The translations under genes were made by a program, and so were the position numbers. From Acidobacteriota bacterium (GTDB lineage: Bacteria > Acidobacteriota > Vicinamibacteria > Vicinamibacterales > Fen-181), in contig JANYLG010000075.1 of assembly GCA_025363775.1 (NCBI GenBank), positions 1 through 36,280 on the forward strand: a stretch of 36,280 nucleotides of DNA, read 5' to 3'. Shown here piece by piece: positions 25,604 to 33,801 of the stretch. The notes beneath the pieces were generated by a model. The model was not told the origin of the DNA, searched no databases, and saw only the letters and a program-made list of their open reading frames with translations. Positions within the stretch are counted from its first letter, which is position 1; every line of letters starts with the position of its first letter.

Positions 25604-26869
25604 ATGAAAGTGCTTGTTGCTGACAAGTTCGAAAAGAGCGGAATCGAGGGGTTGACGACGGCAGGGTGCAAGGTCATCTTCGAGCCAGACCTGAAGGACG
25701 CCACCCTCACGGAAGCCATCGGGAAGACGGGAGCCGAGGTGCTCGTCGTGCGCTCCACGCAGGTGACCGAGGCGATGATGGACGCGGGCAAGCTCGCGTT
25801 GATCGTCCGCGCGGGTGCCGGGTACAACACGATTGACGTGAAGGCGGCCAGCAAGCGCGGCATCTATGTGTCGAACTGCCCGGGGAAGAACTCGATCGCG
25901 GTGGCGGAGCTGGCCTTCGGCCTGATCCTGGCCCTCGACCGCCGTATCCCGGACAACGTCGTCGAGTCACTGCGCGGCAAGTGGAACAAGAAGGAGTACT
26001 CGAAGGCGAGGGGGTTGTATGGCGCCACGCTCGGCATCCTCGGCTTCGGAAAGATCGGGCAGGAGCTGGCCAAGCGCGCGATGGCGTTCGGCATGAACCT
26101 GGTGATCTGGAGCGAACTCGGCGTGCGCGTGGACCGCGATGCCATCCCTGTGGACCTGCCGCTGCTGTTGCAGGTCAGGCCTGGTTCTGGCGTGCTCATC
26201 GAAGAGCGCATCACCGTCGTCGAGACGCCGGGCGAGGTTGCGGAGAAGTGCGACATCCTGAGCATCCATCTCGCGTCGAGCGCGGCGACGAAGAACATCG
26301 TCAACGCTGACGTCATCGGCAAGCTGAAACCGGGTGCGTTCGTCATCAACACGGCGCGCGCGGATGTGATGGACTACAAGGCGCTGGCGAAGGCGGTCAA
26401 GGAGAAGGGCGTCCGCGCGGGGCTGGACGTCTACCCGGACGAGCCGACGAGCGCAACCGGCGACTTCGCCCAGGAACTGCTGGGGCTGCCCGGCGTGTAC
26501 GGCACGCACCATATCGGCGCCTCGACCGACCAGGCGCAGGAAGCGATTGCGGCCGAAACCGTGCGGATCGTGAAGACCTTCAAGGAGACCGGCCGCGTCC
26601 CGAACGTCGTCAATCTCGCCAAGAAGACGCCGGCGAAGTACTCGATGATCGTCCGCCACAAGGACCAGCCTGGGGTACTCGCCTGCGTGTTCGGGAAGCT
26701 TGGAAGCGCCAAGATCAACGCCCACGAGACCGAAAACATCGTCTTCGAGAACGCCGAAGCGGCCATCGTCCGTATCAACGTGGACAAGCAGCCGCCCGCC
26801 GATCTGGTGGCGTCGCTCGAGACGTGCGACGGCATCATCGAGGTGGCCGTGGTCGAGCTGGCCGGGTAA
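25604..26869 (+). CDS. serA: D-3-phosphoglycerate dehydrogenase with C-terminal ACT-like domain
   Basis: This 421-residue NAD-dependent enzyme catalyses the first step of phosphorylated serine synthesis. The nucleotide-binding motif is LGILGFGKIGQELAKRA. Catalytic residues are recognisable: Arg in INTARADVMD, Glu in LDVYPDEP and His in THHIGAST. The Rossmann region carries an unusual insertion after NLVIWSELG (about 30 residues, including LLLQVRPGSGVLIEER) compared with short SerA forms. The C-terminal 75 residues (PGVLACVFGKLGSAKINAHE) form an ACT-type regulatory domain, consistent with serine feedback. It lies in a same-strand cluster between DUF1015 and serC. Confidence 0.92.
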   Translation: MKVLVADKFEKSGIEGLTTAGCKVIFEPDLKDATLTEAIGKTGAEVLVVRSTQVTEAMMDAGKLALIVRAGAGYNTIDVKAASKRGIYVSNCPGKNSIAVAELAFGLILALDRRIPDNVVESLRGKWNKKEYSKARGLYGATLGILGFGKIGQELAKRAMAFGMNLVIWSELGVRVDRDAIPVDLPLLLQVRPGSGVLIEERITVVETPGEVAEKCDILSIHLASSAATKNIVNADVIGKLKPGAFVINTARADVMDYKALAKAVKEKGVRAGLDVYPDEPTSATGDFAQELLGLPGVYGTHHIGASTDQAQEAIAAETVRIVKTFKETGRVPNVVNLAKKTPAKYSMIVRHKDQPGVLACVFGKLGSAKINAHETENIVFENAEAAIVRINVDKQPPADLVASLETCDGIIEVAVVELAG

Positions 26870-26925
26870 GGTATCCTGTAAGGCCTTTTGTCCATTCATC
26901 GATTTTTTTCGAGGAGATCATCCCA

Positions 26926-28032
26926 ATGGTGACGACCACCCGAGTCTTCAACTTCGCGGCCGGACCTGCCGTCCTGCCGCTTCCCGTGCTCGAAGAGGCG
27001 CAGCGCGACCTGGTGGCGCTGCCCGGCGTGGGGATGTCGGTGCTCGAGATCAGCCACCGGTCGAAGGCGTTCGAGGCGATTATCGGCGAGTGCGAGGCCA
27101 ACATGCGCAAGTTGGCCGGCATTCCCGACAACTATCACGTGCTGTTCCTGCAGGGGGGCGCAACCACCCAGTTCTCGATGGTGCCGATGAACCTGCTGCC
27201 AGCCGGTTCGTGGGCGGACTACATCGTGACCGGCGCCTGGTCGTCCAAGGCGGTCAAGGAAGCGAAGAAGGTCGGCGCCGTCAACGTGGCGTTCGACAAC
27301 AAGGCCGAGAACTACCTCCGGATCCCGAAGAAGGAAGAGCTGAAGCTGACGCCTGGCGCCGCCTACGTGCACATCACGACCAACGAGACGATCCACGGCG
27401 TCGAGTTCCACCAGTTGCCCGACTTCGGCGACGCGACGGTGGTGGCGGACACCTCCTCGCACATGTTCAGCCGCCCGATCGACGTCACGAAGTACGGGTT
27501 GATCTACGCGGGCGCGCAGAAGAACATCGGCCCGGCGGGTGCGACGATCGTCATCGTCCGCGACGACCTGGTGAAGAAGGCCGCCGAGCGGCCGTCGTAC
27601 GCGAACCTCCCGGTCATGCTGCAGTACGGCACGCACGTTCCCGAGAAGTCGCTCTACAACACGCCGCCCTGCTTCACGATTTACACGATCGGGCTGGTGA
27701 TGAAGTGGCTGGTGGCAATCGGCGGCCTCGAGGCGATCGACAAGATCAACGGGCGCAAGGCCGGGAAGCTGTACGCGGAGATCGACCGCACCGGTTTCTA
27801 CCGTGGCCACGCGGCGAAGGACTGCCGCTCGCGGATGAACGTCACCTTCCGGCTGCCGAACGAGGAACTCGAGGCGAAGTTCGTGAAGGAATCGAAGGCG
27901 GCGGGCCTCGACGGCCTGAAGGGCCATCGCTCGGTGGGCGGCCTGCGCGCGTCGATTTATAACGCGTTCCCGGAGGAAGGCGTGGACGTCCTCGTGTCGT
28001 TCATGCAGGCTTTCGAGAAGAAGAACGGATAG
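26926..28032 (+). CDS. serC: Phosphoserine aminotransferase
   Basis: This 368-residue PLP enzyme converts 3-phosphohydroxypyruvate and glutamate to phosphoserine. The start ATG at 26926 (MVTTTRVFNFAAGPAVLP) follows a GAGGAG site; the track start at 26824 lies inside serA. Motifs include the N-terminal FNFAAGPAVLP, LFLQGGATTQFSMVPMNL and the PLP lysine (about 199) in YAGAQKNIGPAG. The C-terminal HRSVGGLRASIYNAF is typical of SerC. The gene lies 56 bases after serA. No serB-type phosphatase is found nearby. Confidence 0.95.
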   Translation: MVTTTRVFNFAAGPAVLPLPVLEEAQRDLVALPGVGMSVLEISHRSKAFEAIIGECEANMRKLAGIPDNYHVLFLQGGATTQFSMVPMNLLPAGSWADYIVTGAWSSKAVKEAKKVGAVNVAFDNKAENYLRIPKKEELKLTPGAAYVHITTNETIHGVEFHQLPDFGDATVVADTSSHMFSRPIDVTKYGLIYAGAQKNIGPAGATIVIVRDDLVKKAAERPSYANLPVMLQYGTHVPEKSLYNTPPCFTIYTIGLVMKWLVAIGGLEAIDKINGRKAGKLYAEIDRTGFYRGHAAKDCRSRMNVTFRLPNEELEAKFVKESKAAGLDGLKGHRSVGGLRASIYNAFPEEGVDVLVSFMQAFEKKNG

Positions 28033-28040
28033 GCCGTCGT

Positions 28041-28068
28041 GCAGGGGCGGCCGGCCGGTCGCCCCTGC
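28041..28068. repeat. Long GC palindrome after serC, GGCGACC/GGTCGCC family
   Basis: The 28-base sequence from GCAGGGGCGG to GTCGCCCCTGC forms a hairpin with one imperfect pair, eight bases after the serC stop. Its core matches the units of the 8037-8185 array. It could end transcription or be a REP-type element; there is no T-tract. Confidence 0.7.
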
Positions 28069-28122
28069 GGTGCCACCCATCGCAAGTCGCCACGGCGGCT
28101 GATGGTACTGACCGGATGCAGG

Positions 28123-28178
28123 CCGGGCCTCGAGGCCTGGCGAACGAGGGCCGCTCGATTCATCTCGGGCGGCCTTTC
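28123..28178. repeat. Palindrome GGGCCTCGAGGCC and a following weak terminator-like stem
   Basis: CCGGGCCTCGAGGCCTGG (28123-28140) is a near-perfect palindrome related in composition to the GGGCCTTCAGGCCC copies. Just downstream, GGCCGC (28149-) and GCGGCC before TTTC can form an imperfect stem. No gene is supported in the 243 bases between serC and the next CDS. Confidence 0.45.
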
Positions 28179-28275
28179 GCGTGATGCGACGCCGTCGGGG
28201 CCGTGCTCTTGCAGCGCGGCGTCGAGCCCGGCAGAATGGGGGGCCACCCATGTCGGGAATCGGGGGCCAATCGCC

Positions 28276-30153
28276 ATGCCACCACACACAGAGACCGTTC
28301 GCGAACGCGCCGAGCAGTTCCTGAAGGTTGCGGCCGACTTTCACCTGGGGAGCCTCCTCACGGAGTCGTCGCATCCGCGCACGGTCGACTTGAGCGACGT
28401 GGCTCGCGGGAGCGCCGAGGCGGGCCTTGCCGCGCTGTTCGACGTGGACCGCGACGTGGTCGCGAAGTACGTCGCCTGGTCGCAGACCGGGCAGCCCGGA
28501 CAGATGGCTCGGGCCGCTCTCGAGACACTGAGACGAGGGGGGCGCATCTTTTTCACCGGCTGCGGCGCCACCGGGCGACTCAGCATCCAGCTCGATTCCA
28601 TCTGGCGCGCCTTCTGGCAGGACCGGCGGGCGGGCGGGAACGCCGCGCCCTCTCCCGATGCGTGGGAAGACCGCACGCGAAGCGTGATGGCGGGCGGCGA
28701 CTATGCGCTGATCAAATCGGTCGAAGGCTTCGAGGATTTCGCGCCTTTCGGCCGCAAGCAGATTGCAGACATGGGCCTCGTAGCGGGCGACGTGGTCTTC
28801 GCGATTACGGAGGGCGGAGAAACGTCCTTCGTGATCGGCACCGCCTGGCAGGGCGTCGAAACCGGTGCGCGCGTCTTCTTCGTCTACAACAACCCGGACG
28901 ATGTTCTCCGCGACGTGCGGCGCAGCCGCGAGGTGCTGGACGATCCACGCATCGAGAAGATCAACCTGACCTCCGGTCCCATGGCGGTCACGGGCTCGAC
29001 GCGGATGCAGGCGACGAGCATCGAGTTGCTGGCCATGCTGACCGTCCTCGAGGTGGTGCTGCGCGATCTCCTGGGCGCGAAGGGCCGGCTCGGCGCCGGG
29101 GTCGGGAGGGCCGAGGACGTGGTGGCCGAGATGAGGACCGCGATCGAAGAGGTTCACGCCGAACTCTCGAGCTCACGCGTCCTGCAGCCGCTCGCGCGGA
29201 TCGCGGAGACGGAGGAGCGGGTCTACCGCGGCGGCGCACGGACGTCCTACTTTGCTCATTCGCTGGGCATCGACGTGCTCACAGACACGACCGAGCGCAG
29301 CCCCACGTTCTGCACGCCGTCGTTCAGGAAATGGGACGACACCGAGGCGTCCGAGTCGTGGGCCTTCCTCTTCACCCCGGAGGAGACGACCGAGGCGGCG
29401 TGGCCCGCCCTGCTGCGCCGCGCCCCGCAGACCATCGAATGGACCGAGGAGGACCTCCGCGCGCTCCTCGACGACGAGGCGGCGGCCCGGCAGGCGGTAG
29501 TCCTCCGCGATATCGGGCATCGCGACCTGATGCGGTTCCGCATCGGATTGGACGGCCTTGCATACAGGCCGATCCGAAAGGGCGACGCCATCACCCTCGT
29601 CGTGTCCGAGGCCGACTTGCTCCTGCTGGCCGCCCCCGGCGCGACCTTCGCGAGTTGCCTGATGACCGCGTCAGCACGCGGGGCGGACGGGATGCTGATC
29701 GCGGTCGGCCGGCGGGAAGCCATCGACGGCCTGGCCTCGTCGGCCGGGCGCCGGCTGGCCAGCCGGTTCGTGGCATTGACCGTTCCCGACACACCATTCC
29801 TGCTGAATCCGATGACCCGGGTCGGCGTGAAGATGCTGCTGAACGCGCTGTCCACCTGCACGATGGTGCGCCTGGGGCGGGTGCTGGGCAACCGGATGAT
29901 CTGGGTGGTCCCGAGCAACCTGAAGCTGATCGACCGGTCCACGAGGTACGTCCGGGACCTGGCGAAGGTATCGTACGAGCAGGCGTGCCACATGCTGTTC
30001 GAGGTCATCGACTACGTCGAGCCTCGCCGCATCGCGGGAAAGGCCTATCCGCCGCCGGTCGGCGTGGCCACGATGCGCCTGCGCCATCAGATCGGATTGA
30101 AAGAGGCGGAGGCCAGGATTCTCGACGAGCTGTCGATCGCACCCGGCCCCTGA
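28276..30153 (+). CDS. Two-SIS-domain sugar-phosphate-binding protein, GCKR-like (MurQ superfamily)
   Basis: This protein is 625 residues from the ATG at 28276; the longer ORF from 28039 starts in the palindromic gap and is not supported. The first SIS domain (about 80-290) contains IFFTGCGATGRLS, MAGGDYALIKSVEGFEDF and TGSTRMQATSIELL, which parallel MurQ etherase and, more closely by memory, animal glucokinase regulatory protein. The MurQ Glu of VEGAED is kept (Glu about 150), but the other catalytic Glu (DASE in E. coli MurQ) is replaced (LDSI, Ile about 109). A second SIS-like half ends with KMLLNALSTCTMVRLGRVLGN, another MurQ/GCKR motif. A binding or regulatory role is more likely than etherase activity. 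Confidence 0.75.
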   Translation: MPPHTETVRERAEQFLKVAADFHLGSLLTESSHPRTVDLSDVARGSAEAGLAALFDVDRDVVAKYVAWSQTGQPGQMARAALETLRRGGRIFFTGCGATGRLSIQLDSIWRAFWQDRRAGGNAAPSPDAWEDRTRSVMAGGDYALIKSVEGFEDFAPFGRKQIADMGLVAGDVVFAITEGGETSFVIGTAWQGVETGARVFFVYNNPDDVLRDVRRSREVLDDPRIEKINLTSGPMAVTGSTRMQATSIELLAMLTVLEVVLRDLLGAKGRLGAGVGRAEDVVAEMRTAIEEVHAELSSSRVLQPLARIAETEERVYRGGARTSYFAHSLGIDVLTDTTERSPTFCTPSFRKWDDTEASESWAFLFTPEETTEAAWPALLRRAPQTIEWTEEDLRALLDDEAAARQAVVLRDIGHRDLMRFRIGLDGLAYRPIRKGDAITLVVSEADLLLLAAPGATFASCLMTASARGADGMLIAVGRREAIDGLASSAGRRLASRFVALTVPDTPFLLNPMTRVGVKMLLNALSTCTMVRLGRVLGNRMIWVVPSNLKLIDRSTRYVRDLAKVSYEQACHMLFEVIDYVEPRRIAGKAYPPPVGVATMRLRHQIGLKEAEARILDELSIAPGP

Positions 30154-30163
30154 ACTGAGAGCT

Positions 30164-30216
30164 CCCGGAAATCCGTCTGCCGTCGGCTGGCAGCTCCGGG
30201 TTGTCGGCTATTTTTT
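30164..30216 (+). terminator. Nested hairpin plus T-run between convergent genes
   Basis: CCCGGA (30164-30169) pairs with TCCGGG (30195-30200), enclosing CTGCC/GGCAG (30177-30193). About ten bases later comes TTTTTT (30211-30216), which also encodes the terminal lysines of the opposite gene. It fits a terminator for the GCKR-like gene. Confidence 0.4.
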
Positions 30217-31551
30217 CACGAACTTCTTCACGAACTTCTTCACGAACTGCCCCACCAGCTGTTCCAGGTTCGGCGTGCCGATTTCCTGCAGCTGGTAGGT
30301 CACGCGCACCGTCGGCTTCTTGATCTTGACGATGCGGTTGAGGTCGATTGGCGTGCCGATGACGACGACATCGCATGGCACCTTGTTGATCGTCGCCTCG
30401 AGGTCTTTCACCTGTTCGGTGCCGTAGCCCATCGCGGGCAGCAGCATCCCGATTCCCGGGTACTTCTTGTACGTCTCGGTGATCGACCGCACGGTGTAGG
30501 GCCTCGGGTCCACCAGCTCGCTCGCGCCGTACTTCAGCGCGGCGACCACGCCGGCGCCGATCTTCATCTCGCCGTGCGTGAGCGTCGGCCCGTCCTCGAC
30601 CACCAGCGCCCGCTTGCCGGTCAGCCGCTCCGGGTGGTCGATGAAGATGGGCGATACGGCATCGACCACCACCGCCTTCGCGTTCACCGTCCGGATGTTC
30701 GCCCGCAACTGGTCGACGGCCTTCGGATCGGCGCTGTCGATCTTGTTGATGATGACGATGTCCGCCATGCGGAGGTTGGCCTCGGCCGGGTAGTAGGACA
30801 GCTCGTTGCCGACGCGCAGCGGGTCGGCCACGACGATCGCCAGGTCGGGCTTGTAGAACGGCATGTCGTTGTTGCCGCCGTCCCACAGGATGACGTCCGC
30901 TTCGGCCTGAGCCTGCTCGAGGATGGCGCCGTAGTCCACGCCGGCGTAGATGATGATCCCCTCGACGATGTGCGGCTCGTACTCCTCCATCTCCTCGATG
31001 GTGCACTTGTGCTTCTCGAGGTCGGCCAGGCTCCCGTAGCGCTGCACCTTCTGCTTCTCGAGGTCGCCGTACGGCATCGGGTGGCGGATGGCGGCAACCT
31101 TCAGCCCGTGCTGCTGCAGCAGGTGCGCGACGCGGCGGCTGGTCTGGCTCTTGCCCGCTCCGGTGCGCACGGCGCAAACGGAGATCACCGGCTTCGTGCT
31201 CTGGATCATCGTCGGCTGCGCGCCGAGCAGCTTGAAGTGCGCCCCGGACGCATTGACGATCGAGCTCCGGCTCATCACGTAGTTGTAGCGCACGTCGCTG
31301 TAGGCGAAGACCACCTCTTCGACCTCGTGCTTGCGGATCAGCGATTCGAGCTGCGACTCGGCCACGATCGGGATCCCCTTCGGGTAGAGGCGGCCGGCGA
31401 GCGATGCCGGGTACTTCCGCCCGTCGATGTTCGGGATCTGGGTGGCGGTGAACGCCACGACGTCGTAGCGCTCGTTGTCGCGATAGACGGTGTTGAAATT
31501 GTGGAAGTCGCGCCCGGCGGCTCCCATGATGATGGTCTTGATCCGGTGCAT
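30208..31551 (-). CDS. Cyclic 2,3-diphosphoglycerate synthetase-family P-loop protein (COG2403 type)
   Basis: This 447-residue protein opens with an N-terminal Rossmann-like region (IIMGAAGRDFHNFN), followed by a P-loop AVRTGAGKSQTSR at about 126-138. It then has ILWDGGNNDMPF and a GTPase-like INKIDSAD motif, and a C-terminal part with VVEDGPTLTHGEMKIGAG. This set is that of archaeal cDPG synthetase and its bacterial homologues (predicted GTPases). The archaeal enzyme makes cyclic 2,3-diphosphoglycerate; the bacterial role is unclear. It is the last gene of the OTC-arcC-ATCase-like-rocD operon, 41 bases after rocD. The C-terminus is a triple FVKK made by a 12-bp DNA repeat. Confidence 0.82.
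   Translation of the reverse strand: MHRIKTIIMGAAGRDFHNFNTVYRDNERYDVVAFTATQIPNIDGRKYPASLAGRLYPKGIPIVAESQLESLIRKHEVEEVVFAYSDVRYNYVMSRSSIVNASGAHFKLLGAQPTMIQSTKPVISVCAVRTGAGKSQTSRRVAHLLQQHGLKVAAIRHPMPYGDLEKQKVQRYGSLADLEKHKCTIEEMEEYEPHIVEGIIIYAGVDYGAILEQAQAEADVILWDGGNNDMPFYKPDLAIVVADPLRVGNELSYYPAEANLRMADIVIINKIDSADPKAVDQLRANIRTVNAKAVVVDAVSPIFIDHPERLTGKRALVVEDGPTLTHGEMKIGAGVVAALKYGASELVDPRPYTVRSITETYKKYPGIGMLLPAMGYGTEQVKDLEATINKVPCDVVVIGTPIDLNRIVKIKKPTVRVTYQLQEIGTPNLEQLVGQFVKKFVKKFVKK
30211..30246 (-). repeat. 12-bp tandem repeat encoding C-terminal FVKKFVKKFVKK
   Basis: On the minus strand ttcgtgaagaag occurs three times (the last as ttcgtgaaaaaa) immediately before the TAG stop. It adds twelve basic/amphipathic residues to the cDPGS-family protein. 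Confidence 0.92.
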
Positions 31552-31592
31552 GTAGTCCTCGCTGCCTTTGATGATTGATGGAGGGGTGATCC

Positions 31593-32783
31593 CTATTCTT
31601 CAATGACCTTCTTGATCCGCTCGACCGCCCAGTCGATCTCGTCCTTCGTGATGACGAGCGGCGGGGCGAACCTGATGACGTGCTCGTGGGTTTCCTTGCA
31701 GAGGATACCCTCTTCCTTCAGCCTTTCGCAGTAGGGGCGGGCCGCGCCGGTCATCTCGACGCCAATCCACAGCCCGAGGCCGCGCACCTGCTTCAGGCAC
31801 GGGCTCGTGATCTCCTGCAGCCGTCCCAGGAAGTACAGCCCGAGTTCCGCCGACCGCTCCACCATCTTCTCGTCCACCAGCGCCCGCAGGGACGCCCGCG
31901 CGATCGCGCAGGCCAGCGGGTTGCCGCCGAAGGTGCTGCCGTGATCACCCGGCTTGAAGACGCCGAGCACCTCCTTGGACGACAGGACGGCGGACACCGG
32001 GTAGAAGCCGCCTGACAAGGCCTTGCCGATGATCACCATGTCGGGCTCGATGCCCTCGTGCATGTAGGTGAACAGCTTGCCGGTCCGCCCGAGCCCCGAC
32101 TGGATCTCGTCGGCCAGCAACAGCACGTTGTTCCGGCGGCACGCGTCCCAGGCCTCGCGCAGGAAGCCGGCCTGAGGGATGACGATCCCCGCCTCCCCCT
32201 GGATCGGTTCGACGAGGAACGCGCAGGTGTTCGGCGTGATCGCCTCGATCAGCGCCTTCGCGTCGCCGTAGGGGATGATCGTGAAGCCCGGCGTGAACGG
32301 GCCGAAACCGTCGCGGTACTGTGCATCGGTCGAGAAGCTGACGAGGGTGATCGTGCGGCCGTGGAAGTTGTTCGAGCAGGCGATGATGTCCGCCTGGCCG
32401 TCTGGGATGCCCTTGACCGTGTAGCCCCATTTCCGCGCGGCCTTCACCGCGGTCTCGACCGCCTCGGCGCCGGAGTTCATCGGGAGCGCCACCTCGAAGC
32501 CGGTGAGGTCGTGCAGTTCCTTGTAGAGCAGCGGCAATTGGTCGTTGCGGAAGGCGCGCGAGGTCAACGTGACCTTACGCGCCTGGTCCAGCATCGCCTG
32601 CATGATCTTCGGATGGCAGTGTCCCTGGTTCACCGCCGAGTACGCCGCCAGGCAGTCCAGGTACTTCTTGCCATCCACGTCGTAGACCCACACCCCCTCG
32701 GCGCGTTCGATCACGACATCGAGCGGGTGGTAGTTGTGGGCGCCGTACTCGTCCTCGAGTCTGATGTAATCCTGCGTCTGCAT
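31593..32783 (-). CDS. rocD: Ornithine aminotransferase
   Basis: This 396-residue class III aminotransferase converts ornithine and 2-oxoglutarate to glutamate semialdehyde and glutamate. The N-terminal [18 protein letters not shown] is very characteristic of ornithine--oxo-acid transaminase. Other motifs are [40 protein letters not shown] and the PLP-lysine segment [15 protein letters not shown]. The length is normal. It lies 57 bases after the ATCase-like gene and 41 bases before the cDPGS homologue. With the operon's ornithine carbamoyltransferase, it makes ornithine the shared metabolite of the cluster. Confidence 0.93.
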   Translation of the reverse strand: MQTQDYIRLEDEYGAHNYHPLDVVIERAEGVWVYDVDGKKYLDCLAAYSAVNQGHCHPKIMQAMLDQARKVTLTSRAFRNDQLPLLYKELHDLTGFEVALPMNSGAEAVETAVKAARKWGYTVKGIPDGQADIIACSNNFHGRTITLVSFSTDAQYRDGFGPFTPGFTIIPYGDAKALIEAITPNTCAFLVEPIQGEAGIVIPQAGFLREAWDACRRNNVLLLADEIQSGLGRTGKLFTYMHEGIEPDMVIIGKALSGGFYPVSAVLSSKEVLGVFKPGDHGSTFGGNPLACAIARASLRALVDEKMVERSAELGLYFLGRLQEITSPCLKQVRGLGLWIGVEMTGAARPYCERLKEEGILCKETHEHVIRFAPPLVITKDEIDWAVERIKKVIEE

Positions 32784-32840
32784 CAGTCACTCCTCTCACT
32801 CGATCTCAACCACAAAGGCCACAAAGGACGGCCCCGCTCT

Positions 32841-33752
32841 CTACTGTTCGTCCCACAACATCGTCAGCAGCGCCATGCGGACGTACAGCCCGTTGGTCGC
32901 CTGGCGGAAGTACAGCGCCCGGGGGTCTTCGTCCACCGACTTGTCGATCTCGACCGTCCGCGGCAGCGGGTGCAGGATCAACGCATCCCGCTTCATCGTC
33001 TGGAGCACCGACGCGTTGATCGTGTAGCGGCCATGGCTGCCCAGGTCCGTCAGTCGCTCCGGGCGGATGCGCGTCTGATAGACGACGTCCACTTCGCGAA
33101 GCACCTTCGCCGTATCCTGTTCGAGGGCAAACCAGACGTCGTGCTCGTCGAGGTGCTCGAGGATGTCCGCCTTCATCTGCATCTCGGGCGGGCTGACGAA
33201 ATAGATCTTCACCCGCTCGAACTTGCTGAGCAGGTAGGCGAGCGACCGCGCGGTCCGCCCACGGTCGAGCTCGCCGATGAACGCGATGCTCAGCCCTTCG
33301 ATCGGCCGCTCCCGGAAGATCGTGTAGAGGTCGAGGAGTGCCTGCGTCGGGTGCTGCCCCCCGTTGCCGTCGCCGGCGTTGATCACCGGCACCTTCGACA
33401 CCTGCGCCGCGCGCCTGGCCCCGCCCGCCTGGGTGTGGCGGATGACGATGACGTCCGAGTAGCCGCCGAGGATCCGGATCGTGTCTTCGAGCTGCTCGCC
33501 TTCGACCTCGGACGAGAAGAACCCGGCCTGCTCGGTGGAGAGCACGCGGCCGCCGAGGCGGTACATCGCCGCTTCGAACGAGAACCGGGTCCTGGTGGAC
33601 GGCTGGTAGAACAGCGTCGCCATGATCCGGTTGTGATAGTCGTTGGTGCCGCCACGCGCGGCAATCTTCTCCATCTGTCGCGTGCGGCCGAACAGCTCCA
33701 TCAGGAGCGGCACGGTGAACTGCTGCGACTCGACGACATGCTGTAGCTTCAT
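32841..33752 (-). CDS. pyrB: Aspartate carbamoyltransferase-like protein with altered active site
   Basis: This 303-residue carbamoyltransferase follows the ATCase pattern throughout: YQPSTRTRFSFEAAM (52-56 STRTR binds carbamoyl phosphate), Arg 105 in VIRH, HPTQ at 134-137 and HPLPR at 261-265, numbering close to E. coli PyrB. Two positions differ by eye alignment: catalytic Lys 84 is Glu (SSEVEGEQLED), and the aspartate-contacting Gln 231 is Arg (YQTRIRPERL). It sits between carbamate kinase and ornithine aminotransferase with no other pyrimidine gene present. The symbol pyrB reflects homology; activity on aspartate is doubtful and another acceptor is possible. Confidence 0.8.
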   Translation of the reverse strand: MKLQHVVESQQFTVPLLMELFGRTRQMEKIAARGGTNDYHNRIMATLFYQPSTRTRFSFEAAMYRLGGRVLSTEQAGFFSSEVEGEQLEDTIRILGGYSDVIVIRHTQAGGARRAAQVSKVPVINAGDGNGGQHPTQALLDLYTIFRERPIEGLSIAFIGELDRGRTARSLAYLLSKFERVKIYFVSPPEMQMKADILEHLDEHDVWFALEQDTAKVLREVDVVYQTRIRPERLTDLGSHGRYTINASVLQTMKRDALILHPLPRTVEIDKSVDEDPRALYFRQATNGLYVRMALLTMLWDEQ

Positions 33753-33801
33753 AACAATCCGAAGGATTCGGGAGCCGGGATTCAGGTTCCTCCTGACTCC
33801 A

